Source of the DNA: Candidatus Handelsmanbacteria bacterium
GTDB taxonomy: Bacteria > Latescibacterota > UBA2968 > UBA8231
DNA: 64,000 bases
Assembly (NCBI GenBank): GCA_016867395.1
Contig: VGJS01000016.1
Span: 1-64,000 of the forward strand
Reading direction: 5' to 3'
Below the pieces are notes generated by a model, which was not told the origin of the DNA, searched no databases, and saw only the letters and a list, made by a program, of their open reading frames with translations. A program made the translations under genes and the position numbers. Positions within the stretch are counted from its first letter, which is position 1; every line of letters starts with the position of its first letter. This document shows, in pieces, positions 45,424 through 54,290 of this stretch.

Positions 45424-46482
45424 GTGTCCCCTCTTCCCCGGCGCCGCAGGTGGAGGCATCCGGCTGCGCCCCTGGCGGTAGTCCTGCTGTGGTGCGGTTG
45501 CCGGGGCAGTGGCGAGGCCCCGCCCCCCTCGCCGGGCCTGGAGCTCCACAACCGCCTGGGAGAGCAGCGCCTGGGAGAGCAGCGTTACGCCCTGGCCCGG
45601 GAGGCTTTTGAAAAAGGACTGGCCAGGTCCGAGGATTCGGTGCGGGCGTACACCGGACTGACCCGCGCCTACTTGGGAATGGGAGAGGAGTCCCTGGCCG
45701 GAAAGATGCTCAGGCAGGCCAGCCGGCTCGACACGGGCCGGGCCGAGGTCTGCTACGCCGGCGCCGAGTACTGTCTCAGCCAGTACCTGAAAACCCACCA
45801 GGGCCCCCTGCTCGAAGAGGCCCTGCGCCAGGCCCGCCGGGCCGCGCAGATCTCGCCCGGGGAGAAGGTCTACCACTACGGCCTGGGCAATCTCTACACC
45901 CACTGGGGAGACCTCGATTCGGCCGAGGCTGCCTACTGCCGGGCCCTGGCCGTGGACCCGGGGCTGAAGGCCGCCGGCCAAAGGCTGGCCAGCCTCTATA
46001 AGTACCAGGGCCGCCCGGCCGAGGCCGAGGCGCTCTACCGGCGCCAGCTAGAAGGCGATCCAGAGGACCTGGAGGCCTTGTGCCAGTTGGCCATCCTCTG
46101 CCGGGGGGAGGGAAGGTTGGACGAGGCGCGTGCGCTGCTGGAGCAGGCCGTGCGCCTGGACACGACCTCGGCCCTGGCCTGGCTCAACCTGGGCCAGCTC
46201 TACCTGGCCGAAGGTCGGATTCAAGAAGGCGAAGAGGCCCTGGCGCGTTTCCAGGCCCTGGGCAAGGGCGACGCGGCCGGACTGCTGTCCCAGGCCGAGG
46301 CCCAGCCCCGGGATCCCCGGGCCTGGCTGCGCCTGGCAGAGGTCTACGGGCGGGACGGCCACTATACCGGCGCCGAAGAAGCCTATGCACGGGCCCTGGT
46401 CCTGGACCCGGGGCTGGAGGCGGCGAGCGCGGGACTGGAGAAGCTCAAAGCCCTCCCGGCCCAATCCCGGGACGGACGATGA
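45424..46482 (+). CDS. TPR-repeat protein, probably exported
   Basis: 352 aa starting at GTG 45424, with AAAGAGGTGAACG before it. An arginine-rich start is followed by a hydrophobic segment ending in cysteines (PLAVVLLWCGCRG), a signal peptide or weak lipobox. At least seven TPR units occupy residues about 40-335 (GDLDSAEAAYCRALAVDPGL, GRPAEAEALYRRQLEGDPED, GRLDEARALLEQAVRLDTTS). TPR arrays serve as protein-protein scaffolds. It overlaps the CRTAC1-like gene by four bases. TPR and CRTAC1-like proteins are often encoded as pairs in related phyla, which suggests they work together. A direct tandem 'LGEQRLGEQRY' occurs near residue 45. Confidence 0.75.
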   Translation: MSPLPRRRRWRHPAAPLAVVLLWCGCRGSGEAPPPSPGLELHNRLGEQRLGEQRYALAREAFEKGLARSEDSVRAYTGLTRAYLGMGEESLAGKMLRQASRLDTGRAEVCYAGAEYCLSQYLKTHQGPLLEEALRQARRAAQISPGEKVYHYGLGNLYTHWGDLDSAEAAYCRALAVDPGLKAAGQRLASLYKYQGRPAEAEALYRRQLEGDPEDLEALCQLAILCRGEGRLDEARALLEQAVRLDTTSALAWLNLGQLYLAEGRIQEGEEALARFQALGKGDAAGLLSQAEAQPRDPRAWLRLAEVYGRDGHYTGAEEAYARALVLDPGLEAASAGLEKLKALPAQSRDGR

Positions 46483-48143
46483 AGAGCCCCCTCCTCTGGG
46501 CCCTGTGCCTGTGGTCGTGCAAGGCTCCGGTGCCCGAGCCAGCCCCGGCGCCGGTCCAGGTCTTTGTGGACGTGTCCCGCCAAGCCGGCCTGGACTGGCA
46601 GCACCATTCGGGGGGGCCGGAGAAATGGCACATCCTCGAAGCTAAGGGCGGGGGGGCGGCCTTGCTGGACTACGACGGCGACGGGTACCTGGATATCTAC
46701 CTGGTGAATGGCTCGTCCCTGGAGAGGCGCGACGATCCCCCCTGGCGCGACGCCCTTTTCCGCAACAACGGCAAGGGCGGCTTTGCCGAGGTCACGGTCC
46801 AGGCCGGCCTGGGTGACACCAGCTGGGGCATGGGGTGCGTGGCCGCCGACTACGACAACGACGGGGACACGGACCTGTACCTCACTAATTCCGGGCCCAA
46901 CAAACTCTATCGCAACGAGGGGAAAGGGGGATTCAGCGAGGTCTCGGTCAGCGCTGGAGTAGGGGATCCGGCCTGGAGCACCGGGGCGGCCTTCGGGGAT
47001 TACGACCGCGACGGGGACCTGGACCTGTACGTGGCCAACTACGTGGATTTCGATCCGCACCTGCAGCGCCGGAACCGCCCGTTTTGCCAGTGGCATTCGG
47101 TGGAGGTGTTCTGCGGCCCGCGCAGCCTGCGGGGCGCCGCGGACCACCTGTACCGCAACGAGGGAGACGGGCGTTTCAGCGAGGTCACGGCGGTGGCCGG
47201 GGTGGAGGACCGGGGCCAGTACTACGGGTTTGCGGTGCTCTTCGGCGATTACGACGTCGACGGCTGGCCGGACCTGTTCATCGCCAATGATTCGACCCCC
47301 AACCTGCTCTATCACAACGAGGGGGCGGGCCGCTTCCGCGAGGTGGCCCTCCAGGCCGGGGTGGCGTACAACATCGAAGGCAAGGGACAGGCCTGCATGG
47401 GGGCGGCCTTCGGGGACTACGACAACGACGGGTACCTGGACCTCGTCGTCACCAACTTCGCCGACGACTACAACACCCTCTACCGCAACCTGGAGGGGCG
47501 CTTCTTCCTCGACGTCACCATGAAGGCCAAACTAGCGGACAAGAGCCTGCCCTACGTGGGGTGGGGCACCTGCTTCCTCGACTACGACCACGACGGGGAT
47601 CTGGACCTCTTTATCGCCAATGGCCACGCCTACCCCCAAATCGACCGGCTTCGCCTGAACGAGGAGACCTACCGGCAGCCTGCCCAACTCTTCGCCAACC
47701 TGGGGGACGGCACCTTCGGCGAGGTGAAGGGGGTGGCGGCCCTGCGGGAGCGCCGGGTGAGCCGGGGCGCCTGCTACGGGGATTACGACGAGGACGGGGA
47801 CCTGGACCTGCTCCTCCTCAACCTCGACCATTACCCCACCCTGCTACGCAACGAGGGGGCCGCCGGCCACTGGTTCATGCTGCGCCTGGTCGGCCGCCGG
47901 AGCAACCGCGACGGGGTGGGGGCGCGCGTCAGTCTTTCTGCCGGAGGCCGTCGACAGGTGCGCGAGGTCATCGCCGGCTCGAGTTTCCTGGGCGGGCAGG
48001 ACCCGCGGGTCCACTTCGGCCTGGGACCATACGCCAGGGTGGACAGCCTGGAGGTGCGCTGGCCTTCCGGCGCGGTGGACCGACTCTATGGGCTGGAGGC
48101 GGACCGCCACCTGGTGCTCGAAGAAGGCGCTTCATTGAGATAA
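46479..48143 (+). CDS. CRTAC1-family secreted FG-GAP/VCBS-repeat protein with ASPIC/UnbV domain
   Basis: 554 aa from ATG 46479 (overlapping the preceding TGA). The short N-terminus has a possible lipobox (LCLWSC). Seven calcium-type FG-GAP repeats are visible, each with a D-x-D-x-D-G core: DYDGDGYLDIYLVNG, DYDNDGDTDLYLTNS, DYDRDGDLDLYVAN, DYDVDGWPDLFIAND, DYDNDGYLDLVVTNF, DYDHDGDLDLFIANG and DYDEDGDLDLLLL. They form an integrin-like seven-bladed propeller. The C-terminal 100 residues match the ASPIC/UnbV domain (VGARVSLSAGGRRQVREVIA … VRWPSGAVDRL). Such proteins are extracellular and bind calcium; the ligand is unknown. No FlgD-like tail, unlike the three discoidin proteins upstream. Confidence 0.88.
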   Translation: MKSPLLWALCLWSCKAPVPEPAPAPVQVFVDVSRQAGLDWQHHSGGPEKWHILEAKGGGAALLDYDGDGYLDIYLVNGSSLERRDDPPWRDALFRNNGKGGFAEVTVQAGLGDTSWGMGCVAADYDNDGDTDLYLTNSGPNKLYRNEGKGGFSEVSVSAGVGDPAWSTGAAFGDYDRDGDLDLYVANYVDFDPHLQRRNRPFCQWHSVEVFCGPRSLRGAADHLYRNEGDGRFSEVTAVAGVEDRGQYYGFAVLFGDYDVDGWPDLFIANDSTPNLLYHNEGAGRFREVALQAGVAYNIEGKGQACMGAAFGDYDNDGYLDLVVTNFADDYNTLYRNLEGRFFLDVTMKAKLADKSLPYVGWGTCFLDYDHDGDLDLFIANGHAYPQIDRLRLNEETYRQPAQLFANLGDGTFGEVKGVAALRERRVSRGACYGDYDEDGDLDLLLLNLDHYPTLLRNEGAAGHWFMLRLVGRRSNRDGVGARVSLSAGGRRQVREVIAGSSFLGGQDPRVHFGLGPYARVDSLEVRWPSGAVDRLYGLEADRHLVLEEGASLR

Positions 48144-48158
48144 AAAGGAGTAAAGAAG

Positions 48159-48530
48159 ATGGGCAAGTGGCTGCTGGCGGCAGTGCTGGCCTGCGGCTCC
48201 CTGGGGGGCTGCGGCGGCCAGAAGCTCAAGGACGCCGGGGTAGAGGGCAGCGCCGACGAGATCCTCTTCGTCAACGACACCCCGGAGAACACCTACCACA
48301 TCACCGTGGTGGGGGTCATTAACACGGACTTCACCCTCAGGGGCTCCACCCGCAAGGCGGTGAAGGTCGCCCAGGATGCGGCCTCGCTGAAGGTTAACAT
48401 CGAAAGGACAGAGGGAGAGATCGGCCGGAGTCGGTTTTCGGTGCTGGCCAACCCGGGGGAAACCGTGCGCATCTTCGTGGAGCACGACAGCTTTCTGGAC
48501 CGGGACGAGGTCAAGGTGGAGGTGGGTTAG
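48159..48530 (+). CDS. Small lipoprotein of unknown function
   Basis: 123 aa, ATG 48159 preceded by AAAGGAG. The signal peptide ends in a good lipobox (LGGCGG, Cys19). The mature part is a beta-rich stretch (DEILFVNDTPENTYHITVVG … KVNIERTEGEIGRSRFSVLA … ETVRIFVEHDSF) that could be a single sandwich domain. No family recognised. It is 15 bases after the CRTAC1-like gene and 3 bases before the transglutaminase-like gene, so it joins the two operon segments. Confidence 0.65.
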   Translation: MGKWLLAAVLACGSLGGCGGQKLKDAGVEGSADEILFVNDTPENTYHITVVGVINTDFTLRGSTRKAVKVAQDAASLKVNIERTEGEIGRSRFSVLANPGETVRIFVEHDSFLDRDEVKVEVG

Positions 48531-48533
48531 GAG

Positions 48534-49766
48534 ATGAGCCGTCTCTGCCACAGCGAAAAAGGACACGTGATCCCCACCCAGGGCGAGGAGTTGACTCGTT
48601 TCCGGCGGGCCCGCAAGGTGCTGGAGTTGCCGGCCACCGCGGCACCGGCGGTGTTGTACTTCCTGGCCCGGCCCTGGCCGGATACCCGTGAGCCGCTGCG
48701 GCTCCAGGTCAACGGCACCCCGCTTCCCCCCATTGCTCCTGCGGCAGCCGGGGACACCTGGTACCAGGTGCCCCTGGCCGCGGCAATGCTCAAGCCGGGC
48801 TCCAACACCTTCGAGTTCTGGACGGAGGCCCAGGCGATGAATGCCTGGTCCCTGGCCCTGGAGGGAGGCCATGCCCAGCCGCAGAGCTGGGTCAGTGACG
48901 ACGGCGGCGTGAACTGGCGCAATGAGGGGATGGGTTGCCTTTGCGCCCAGCGCGGGGAGTACCTGCTGCGGGTGCGCCTCGCCGAGGGCAAAGACCCCGC
49001 CCCGCCGGCCCTGGTGTGGGAGGACCCACGGCATCCCAAGGTGGCGGCGCTCCGGGAGGCGCTGCCTGCCCCCGTGCATCGCGCCGCGACCCCATTAGAA
49101 AAGGTGCAGGCCCTCTCCACCTGGCTGGCTTCTAGTTGGGAGCACACCAGCTCGGGGCGGGCGGCCCAGTACACCCCCTGGGATGCCCTGACCATCCTTC
49201 AGTGGGGGCCGCACCAGCGAGGCCACCACGGTCAGCGGCCCATCGCCATGTGTGTCCACTACGCCGCGGCCCTGGTCAGTTGCTGCCAGGTGCTGGGCAT
49301 CCCGGCCCGCTGCGCCGCGGTGACCGGGGGGATCAATACCGGAGACGGCCACTTCGTCGCCGAGGTGTGGTTTCCCGAATACAGCAAATGGGTGATGGTG
49401 GACCCCAACAGCGACAGCATGGCCTGGAAGGGAGGGGCGCCTCTGTCCATTTCCGAGATCCAGCAGGAGGGGGCGGGCCTGGGGGCCTTGTTGCGCTTCG
49501 GGCCTGGGGCCGAGTTCCAGCGGGGCTTTCCCCACATGGTGGAATTCGCCGAGAAGATCCTGAAAAAAGGGACCTGCTTCCGCCACCGCAGCGCCTGGTG
49601 GCGGGCCGATCTGCTCTCCCGGCCCGAACTGAGCCCGCCGGGCCACGGCTCCACCTCCTACTGCGAGACTGGGCTGGTGTGGCCCGAGGAAGAGATGGAC
49701 CGGCTGGGGATGTTTCCCCATTTTGCCGGCCCCGAGTACTTCGCAGCGCCGCCGGCCCTGAGCTGA
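48534..49766 (+). CDS. Transglutaminase-like (papain-fold) protein
   Basis: 410 aa. The catalytic triad is recognisable: Cys in RPIAMCVHYAAALVSCCQVLG, His in GDGHFVAEVWF and Asp in WVMVDPNSDS, as in the transglutaminase-like superfamily (most bacterial members are proteases or amidases). A beta-sandwich of about 150 residues precedes the domain (PLRLQVNGTPLPPI … NTFEFWTEAQAM). No signal peptide, so cytoplasmic as it stands. It opens the catabolic run and is followed 13 bases later by the mannosidase gene. A role in trimming glycopeptides would fit beside GH38, but that is inference. Confidence 0.78.
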   Translation: MSRLCHSEKGHVIPTQGEELTRFRRARKVLELPATAAPAVLYFLARPWPDTREPLRLQVNGTPLPPIAPAAAGDTWYQVPLAAAMLKPGSNTFEFWTEAQAMNAWSLALEGGHAQPQSWVSDDGGVNWRNEGMGCLCAQRGEYLLRVRLAEGKDPAPPALVWEDPRHPKVAALREALPAPVHRAATPLEKVQALSTWLASSWEHTSSGRAAQYTPWDALTILQWGPHQRGHHGQRPIAMCVHYAAALVSCCQVLGIPARCAAVTGGINTGDGHFVAEVWFPEYSKWVMVDPNSDSMAWKGGAPLSISEIQQEGAGLGALLRFGPGAEFQRGFPHMVEFAEKILKKGTCFRHRSAWWRADLLSRPELSPPGHGSTSYCETGLVWPEEEMDRLGMFPHFAGPEYFAAPPALS

Positions 49767-49779
49767 AGAGAGGATCGCG

Positions 49780-52323
49780 ATGAAATACATCGTCCATTAC
49801 GTGCCCCACACCCACTACGACGCCGAGGTCTTCCTCACCCGCGACGAGACCTTCGAGATCGGCTACTCCGTGGCCCTGGGGGCCCTGGCAGCGATGCGGG
49901 CCGATCCCCAGTTCAGGTTCGTGCTCGACCAGACCTGCTACATTGAGCCCTTCCTCCGCGCCCATCCCGAGGAGCGGCCCTTCGTCGAGGAGATGATCAG
50001 GGAGGGCCGGCTGGAGATCACCTGCGGCATGCACGCCATGCCCGACGTCAACATCCCCTCGGGGGAGTCCTTCATCCGCCAGGTCATCGCCGGCAAAGGC
50101 TGGTGCCGGCGGGAGCTGGGGGTGGAGGTACGCACCGGCTGGCTCCTGGACACCTTTGGCCAGCACCCGCAGATCCCGCAATTGATGGCAAAGTGCGGCT
50201 TTGATCACAACGTCTTCCAGCGCTTGGGCGAATTCGACGGGCCCACCGAATACTGGTGGCAGGGCCTGGACGGGACCCGGCTCTTCTGTCACTGGGAGCG
50301 CAGCACCTACTGCGTGCTCTTCCCGGCGCCGGGTAACCTGCACGAGTTCAAAAAGTTCGCCGATCTGCGCCTGGCCCTGCTTAAGCAGCACGCCCAGACC
50401 CCGCACCTCTTGGCCGTCAGCGGGGCGGACCTGAGCCACACCCAGCCCGAGATCGGCCGACTCTTCGCCGAGTACAACCGCGCCTTCGACGATGTGGAGT
50501 TTCGCATCGCCACCCCCGCCGAATACTACGCCCAGATCAAGGACAGCGTCCAGTTCCCCATCCACGAAGGGGACCGCAACCCGGTTTTCCAGGGTTGCTA
50601 CAGCGCCCGCATCGCGGTCAAGCAGTGGAACCGCCGGGTGGAGCACGCCCTGGTCGATGCAGAATTGGCCGATGCCCTGGCGGCGCTCTTGGGCGGCGAT
50701 TCCCAGGCGAACCGACTGGCGCAGACCTGGGAAGGAGTGCTCTTTAACCAGTTCCACGACATCATCTGCGGTTCCCACGTGGACGTCGTGTACCACCACA
50801 CCATCGACCGCTACAAAGTGGCCGACGCCGGGGCCAGGGAATGCCTGGAGACTTCCTTCGACCATTTGGTCAGCCAGGTCGACACCAGCGGCGAGGGCAT
50901 CCCGGCGGTGGTCTTCAACCCCCTGAGCTGGGAGCGGGACGATGTGGCCCAGTGCCGGATCGGGTACAGCGCACCGAATGTCTTTGAGGTGGAGGTGCGC
51001 GACAGCGCCGGCCACGTGGTGCCCAGCGACCTGGTCGCCTGCGAGCGGTACCCGGGCGGGGGGATTAAGCGGGCCACGGTGCTTTTCATCGCCCGTGGGG
51101 TGCCCTCTCTGGGCTACGAGGTGTACCGGGTGGTGCCGACTGCTGCTCCGCCGGCCAAGTCCACCCTCTCCACCAACCAGATCACCTTTATCACCGCCGA
51201 CGTGCACACCGACGTGATCGAGAACGAGTTCTTCCGCCTGGAGATCGACTCGTGGACCGGGGCCATCCGCAGTTTGCGCGACAAGCGCACTGGCTGGGAG
51301 GTGATCGACCCGGCCCGGCCGTACGGGGGCACGGTGGTCCGGGAGCTGGACAACGGCAACTTCTGGGAGTACAATGGCCACTGCAAGGGCGACGCCCTCT
51401 ACCCCATGAACCGCCTGCACCCCTTGCCGGCCGAGGGGGACAGCCGCGCCGCCTTCTCCCACCACTACGGGGGGGACGGGCGGGTGAGCCGCGGTTTCGC
51501 CCGGATGGACTACCACGTGAACTTCGCCTTTGGCAAGGGGCACTTCTCCACCCGCATCCGGCTCTGGGCCGGCCTGCCGCGCATCGACATCCATACCACC
51601 CTGCTCAACCAGGACGAGCGGGTGCGCTACCGCATGGCCCTGCCCACCAATCTGCCAGAAGGGGCCATCACCCAGGAGATCCCCTTTGGGGCCATCGAGC
51701 GGCCCGCCGGGGAGTTCCCGGCCCAGCACTGGATGGACTACGGGGACGGGAAGCAGGGGGTGGCCGTGCTGAACCGCGGCCTGCCGGGGAACAACGTCGA
51801 GGGCGGGGTAATGCTGCTCTCCCTGCTCAAGTGCACGGCCCTCAAGGAGGGCTACGGCGAGGGGGGCGGCTGGAACTTCAAGACCAAGACCTCCGACGGG
51901 TACGAGCTGGGGGTGCAGCACGAGTTCGACTACGCCCTGGTCCCGCACCAGGGCGACTGGCGGCAGGGGCAGCTCACCCGGCGGGGCATGGAGTACAACC
52001 GGCCGCTGGTGGTGCTGAAGGCTACCAAACATCGGGGCCGGCTGCCCAAACGCTGGAGCCTGATTGAAGTGCAGGGCGAGAGCGTGGCGGTCTCGGCGCT
52101 GCGGGCCACGCCAGGGGGCACGGTGGTGCGGGTGTACGAGACCGAGGGGCGCAAGCAGGCGGCCAAACTGCGCTTCGCCTGGCCCTTGTGCAAGGCAGAG
52201 GAGACTAACCTGATCGAGGAGGAGGAACGGCCTCTGAGTTGGTCGGGAGATACGCTGGACTTCGAACTGGGGCCTTTCGAGATCAAGACCTTTAGGGTGG
52301 GCCTGTGCTCCGGGGGCGCCTGA
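49780..52323 (+). CDS. GH38 alpha-mannosidase
   Basis: 847 aa, ATG 49780 after GAGAGGA. The family zinc motif H-x-H-x-D is at residues 10-14 (VPHTHYDAEVF, H10, H12, D14). The nucleophile Asp is D124 in GWLLDTFGQHPQIPQL, and a further zinc His lies in NQFHDIICGSH. A beta-rich C-terminal half (from about 450) follows as in the family. No signal peptide, so it acts inside the cell on imported alpha-mannosides. GH38 enzymes remove alpha-mannose with retention. Downstream genes (PfkB, aldolase, D-lyxose/D-mannose isomerase) fit metabolism of the freed sugar. YD replaces the more usual WD in the zinc motif. Family assignment is firm; linkage specificity is not. Confidence 0.88.
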   Translation: MKYIVHYVPHTHYDAEVFLTRDETFEIGYSVALGALAAMRADPQFRFVLDQTCYIEPFLRAHPEERPFVEEMIREGRLEITCGMHAMPDVNIPSGESFIRQVIAGKGWCRRELGVEVRTGWLLDTFGQHPQIPQLMAKCGFDHNVFQRLGEFDGPTEYWWQGLDGTRLFCHWERSTYCVLFPAPGNLHEFKKFADLRLALLKQHAQTPHLLAVSGADLSHTQPEIGRLFAEYNRAFDDVEFRIATPAEYYAQIKDSVQFPIHEGDRNPVFQGCYSARIAVKQWNRRVEHALVDAELADALAALLGGDSQANRLAQTWEGVLFNQFHDIICGSHVDVVYHHTIDRYKVADAGARECLETSFDHLVSQVDTSGEGIPAVVFNPLSWERDDVAQCRIGYSAPNVFEVEVRDSAGHVVPSDLVACERYPGGGIKRATVLFIARGVPSLGYEVYRVVPTAAPPAKSTLSTNQITFITADVHTDVIENEFFRLEIDSWTGAIRSLRDKRTGWEVIDPARPYGGTVVRELDNGNFWEYNGHCKGDALYPMNRLHPLPAEGDSRAAFSHHYGGDGRVSRGFARMDYHVNFAFGKGHFSTRIRLWAGLPRIDIHTTLLNQDERVRYRMALPTNLPEGAITQEIPFGAIERPAGEFPAQHWMDYGDGKQGVAVLNRGLPGNNVEGGVMLLSLLKCTALKEGYGEGGGWNFKTKTSDGYELGVQHEFDYALVPHQGDWRQGQLTRRGMEYNRPLVVLKATKHRGRLPKRWSLIEVQGESVAVSALRATPGGTVVRVYETEGRKQAAKLRFAWPLCKAEETNLIEEEERPLSWSGDTLDFELGPFEIKTFRVGLCSGGA

Positions 52324-52324
52324 A

Positions 52325-53254
52325 ATGAGCGTCGAGGTGGTCTGCGCCGGGGTGCTGGTGGCCGACACCTTTGTGCCGCCCCTGCCCCGGCTGCCGGCCG
52401 AGGGGGAGTTGATGGCCACCGGCGGCTTCTGGCACGATTCGGGCGGGTGTGCGGCCAACACCGCCACCAGCCTGGTCAAGCTGGGGGTGCGGGCCGGGGT
52501 GGCCGGCGCGGTGGGCCAGGATGCGGGCGGGGATTTCGTCGCGCGGGATCTCAAGCATAAAGGGGTGGATATCGCCGGACTGCGGCATGTGTCCTCGCCC
52601 ACCTCGGAGACGGTGATCCTGCCGGTCAGCGGCCAGGATCGGCGCTATGTACACACCTTTGGGGCCAATGCGGATTTCCGGGTGGAGGATATCTCGCGCG
52701 AACAGGTGGCCGGGGCCGAGGTGCTGTGTTTGGGAGGATACTTGATCCTGCCTGGTTTCGATCCGGGGGCATTGAGGGAGTTGCTGGCCTTTGCCCGGAA
52801 GCAGGGGGTGAAGACGGTGCTGGACGTGGTGGTGACCCAAGGAGGTGGGGGCTGGGAGGCGTTGGCGCCGGTATTGCCGGAGGTGGACTACTTCACCCCC
52901 AACGACCACGAGGCGCAGTTGCTCTCCGGGAAGGTGGAGCCCCGCGCCCAGGCCGAGCGGTTGTTGGCGGCCGGCTGCGGGATGGCGCTGATCACCCGGG
53001 GGGAGAAGGGGGTGTTGGCGGCGCACGGGGATGAGGTGCTGGAGCTGCCGGCCTTTGCCCTGCCGGTGGTGGATGGCTCGGGGGCGGGGGACGCCTTCGC
53101 CGCCGGCCTGATCGCCGGATTGCTGCGCGATTGGGAGCTGCGCGACTGCCTGCGGCTGGCCAGCGCCCTCGGCGCCTCGGCCTGCACCAAACTGGGCTGC
53201 ACTCCCGGGGTCTTCACCTGGGAAGAGGCCGAAACCTTCCTGAGGGACCACTGA
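52325..53254 (+). CDS. PfkB-family sugar kinase
   Basis: 309 aa. Ribokinase-fold signatures: GG-type motif near the N-terminus (SGGCAANTATSLVKLG, residues about 39-54) and the anion-hole/catalytic motif DGSGAGDAFAAG near residue 250, with the catalytic Asp in GAGD. The substrate-lid segment is short. It starts one base after the mannosidase stop and its TGA overlaps the ATG of the aldolase, so the genes are translationally coupled. Fructose (made from mannose by the downstream isomerase) or fructose 6-phosphate are the likely substrates by context; sequence alone cannot decide. PfkB enzymes act in the cytoplasm with ATP. Confidence 0.87.
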   Translation: MSVEVVCAGVLVADTFVPPLPRLPAEGELMATGGFWHDSGGCAANTATSLVKLGVRAGVAGAVGQDAGGDFVARDLKHKGVDIAGLRHVSSPTSETVILPVSGQDRRYVHTFGANADFRVEDISREQVAGAEVLCLGGYLILPGFDPGALRELLAFARKQGVKTVLDVVVTQGGGGWEALAPVLPEVDYFTPNDHEAQLLSGKVEPRAQAERLLAAGCGMALITRGEKGVLAAHGDEVLELPAFALPVVDGSGAGDAFAAGLIAGLLRDWELRDCLRLASALGASACTKLGCTPGVFTWEEAETFLRDH

Positions 53255-54147
53255 TGCCGCTGGTGACAATGACCGAGCTTGTCTCCGGAGCACAGGCCGG
53301 CGGGTACGCGGTGGGGTACTTCGAGGCGTGGGACAACTATTCGCTGGAGGCGGTGATGGAGGCGGCCGAAATGGAGGGGGCTCCGGTAATCCTGGGCTTT
53401 GGCTGCATGATGGCCGAGGAGGAGTGGTTGGACAGGGGGGGAATCGAGGTGCTCGCCGGCATGGGGCTGCCCCTGGCCCAAAGGGCGCGGATGCCGGTGG
53501 CGCTGTTGCTGAACGAGGCGCACAGTCTCGACCAGGCCAAAAGGGGGATCGATGCGGGATTCAATGCGGTGATGGTGGACAGTTCGGCGTGGTCCTGGGA
53601 GCAGGCGGTAGCAGGGATGGGCGAATTGGTGCAGTACGCCCATGCGCGGGGAGCCAGCGTGGAAGCGGAACTGGGACGGCTGCCCGACGCAGTGGAGGGC
53701 GGGATCGACGATTCGGCGGCGGCCCTAACCGATCCGGCCCAGGCCGCAGAGTTCTGCCGGCTGACCGGCATCGACTGCCTGGCGGTCTCGGTGGGGAACG
53801 TGCACCTGCTCACCGCTGGGTACGCCCCAGTGGACCTGGACCACCTCGAAGCCATATACAAGGAGGTACGCCTGCCCCTGGTGATGCACGGGGGCACCAG
53901 TTTCCCGCCACAGGCCGTGCCCAGGGCCATCGCCGGCGGGGTGGCGAAGTTCAACGTGGGGACCATCCTGAAAAAACGCTTTCTTGACGCGGTCCGGGGC
54001 CGGGTGGCTGTCTGGCCGGCGAGTGTGGACCCGCACCAGGTGTTGGGTTCACATAAAAAGGCGGACCTGCTGAACATAGGTAAACAGGCAATGGCCGCCG
54101 AGGTGCGCCGGCTGATCCAGCTTTACGGCGGAAGTGGGAAAGGGTAA
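53254..54147 (+). CDS. Class II fructose-bisphosphate aldolase-family protein with catalytic Asp replaced
   Basis: 297 aa. TIM-barrel class II aldolase of the KbaY/GatY type: MPLVTMTELVSGAQAGGYAV at the start, EAELGRL, and AGGVAKFNVGTILKKRFLDA near the end. The three zinc histidines are present at H90, H184 (SVGNVHLL) and H212 (VMHGGTS), with spacing close to that of tagatose-bisphosphate aldolase. The residue before H90 is Ala (LNEAHS) where the family has the proton-transferring Asp (LDHG). Overlap with the PfkB gene argues for a role in cleaving the phosphorylated sugar, but the missing Asp suggests altered chemistry or a different substrate. It is followed by a 143-base gap before the dehydrogenase genes. 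Confidence 0.8.
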   Translation: MPLVTMTELVSGAQAGGYAVGYFEAWDNYSLEAVMEAAEMEGAPVILGFGCMMAEEEWLDRGGIEVLAGMGLPLAQRARMPVALLLNEAHSLDQAKRGIDAGFNAVMVDSSAWSWEQAVAGMGELVQYAHARGASVEAELGRLPDAVEGGIDDSAAALTDPAQAAEFCRLTGIDCLAVSVGNVHLLTAGYAPVDLDHLEAIYKEVRLPLVMHGGTSFPPQAVPRAIAGGVAKFNVGTILKKRFLDAVRGRVAVWPASVDPHQVLGSHKKADLLNIGKQAMAAEVRRLIQLYGGSGKG

Positions 54148-54225
54148 CACTGGCACAGCGGCGGGAAAAAGGTCCTGGAGGATTCTCCCGTGGAGTGGTC
54201 TTGGGGATAGGCAGCAAGTCTTACG

Positions 54226-54250
54226 CCGCACCCCATACGTTGGGGCGCGG
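54226..54250 (+). promoter_or_regulatory. Hairpin in the leader of the 2-oxoacid dehydrogenase genes, sharing a core with the 18.35-kb hairpin
   Basis: CCGC-A-CCCCA pairs with TGGGG-C-GCGG (one A-C mismatch) around loop TACGT, 41 bases before the ATG at 54291. The core CCCCA-TACGY-TGGGG recurs at 18363-18377. No T-run follows, so it is not an obvious terminator. It lies in the only sizeable gap of the catabolic run. Confidence 0.4.
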
Positions 54251-54290
54251 AGGGGAGAACGGAGTAACACCAGCCAATTCTGAGGAGCTT

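Noticed and set aside
49333-52602. 1089-codon minus-strand open frame opposite the mannosidase
   Set aside because: It is the reverse complement of a well-supported GH38 gene and shows no family motif of its own.
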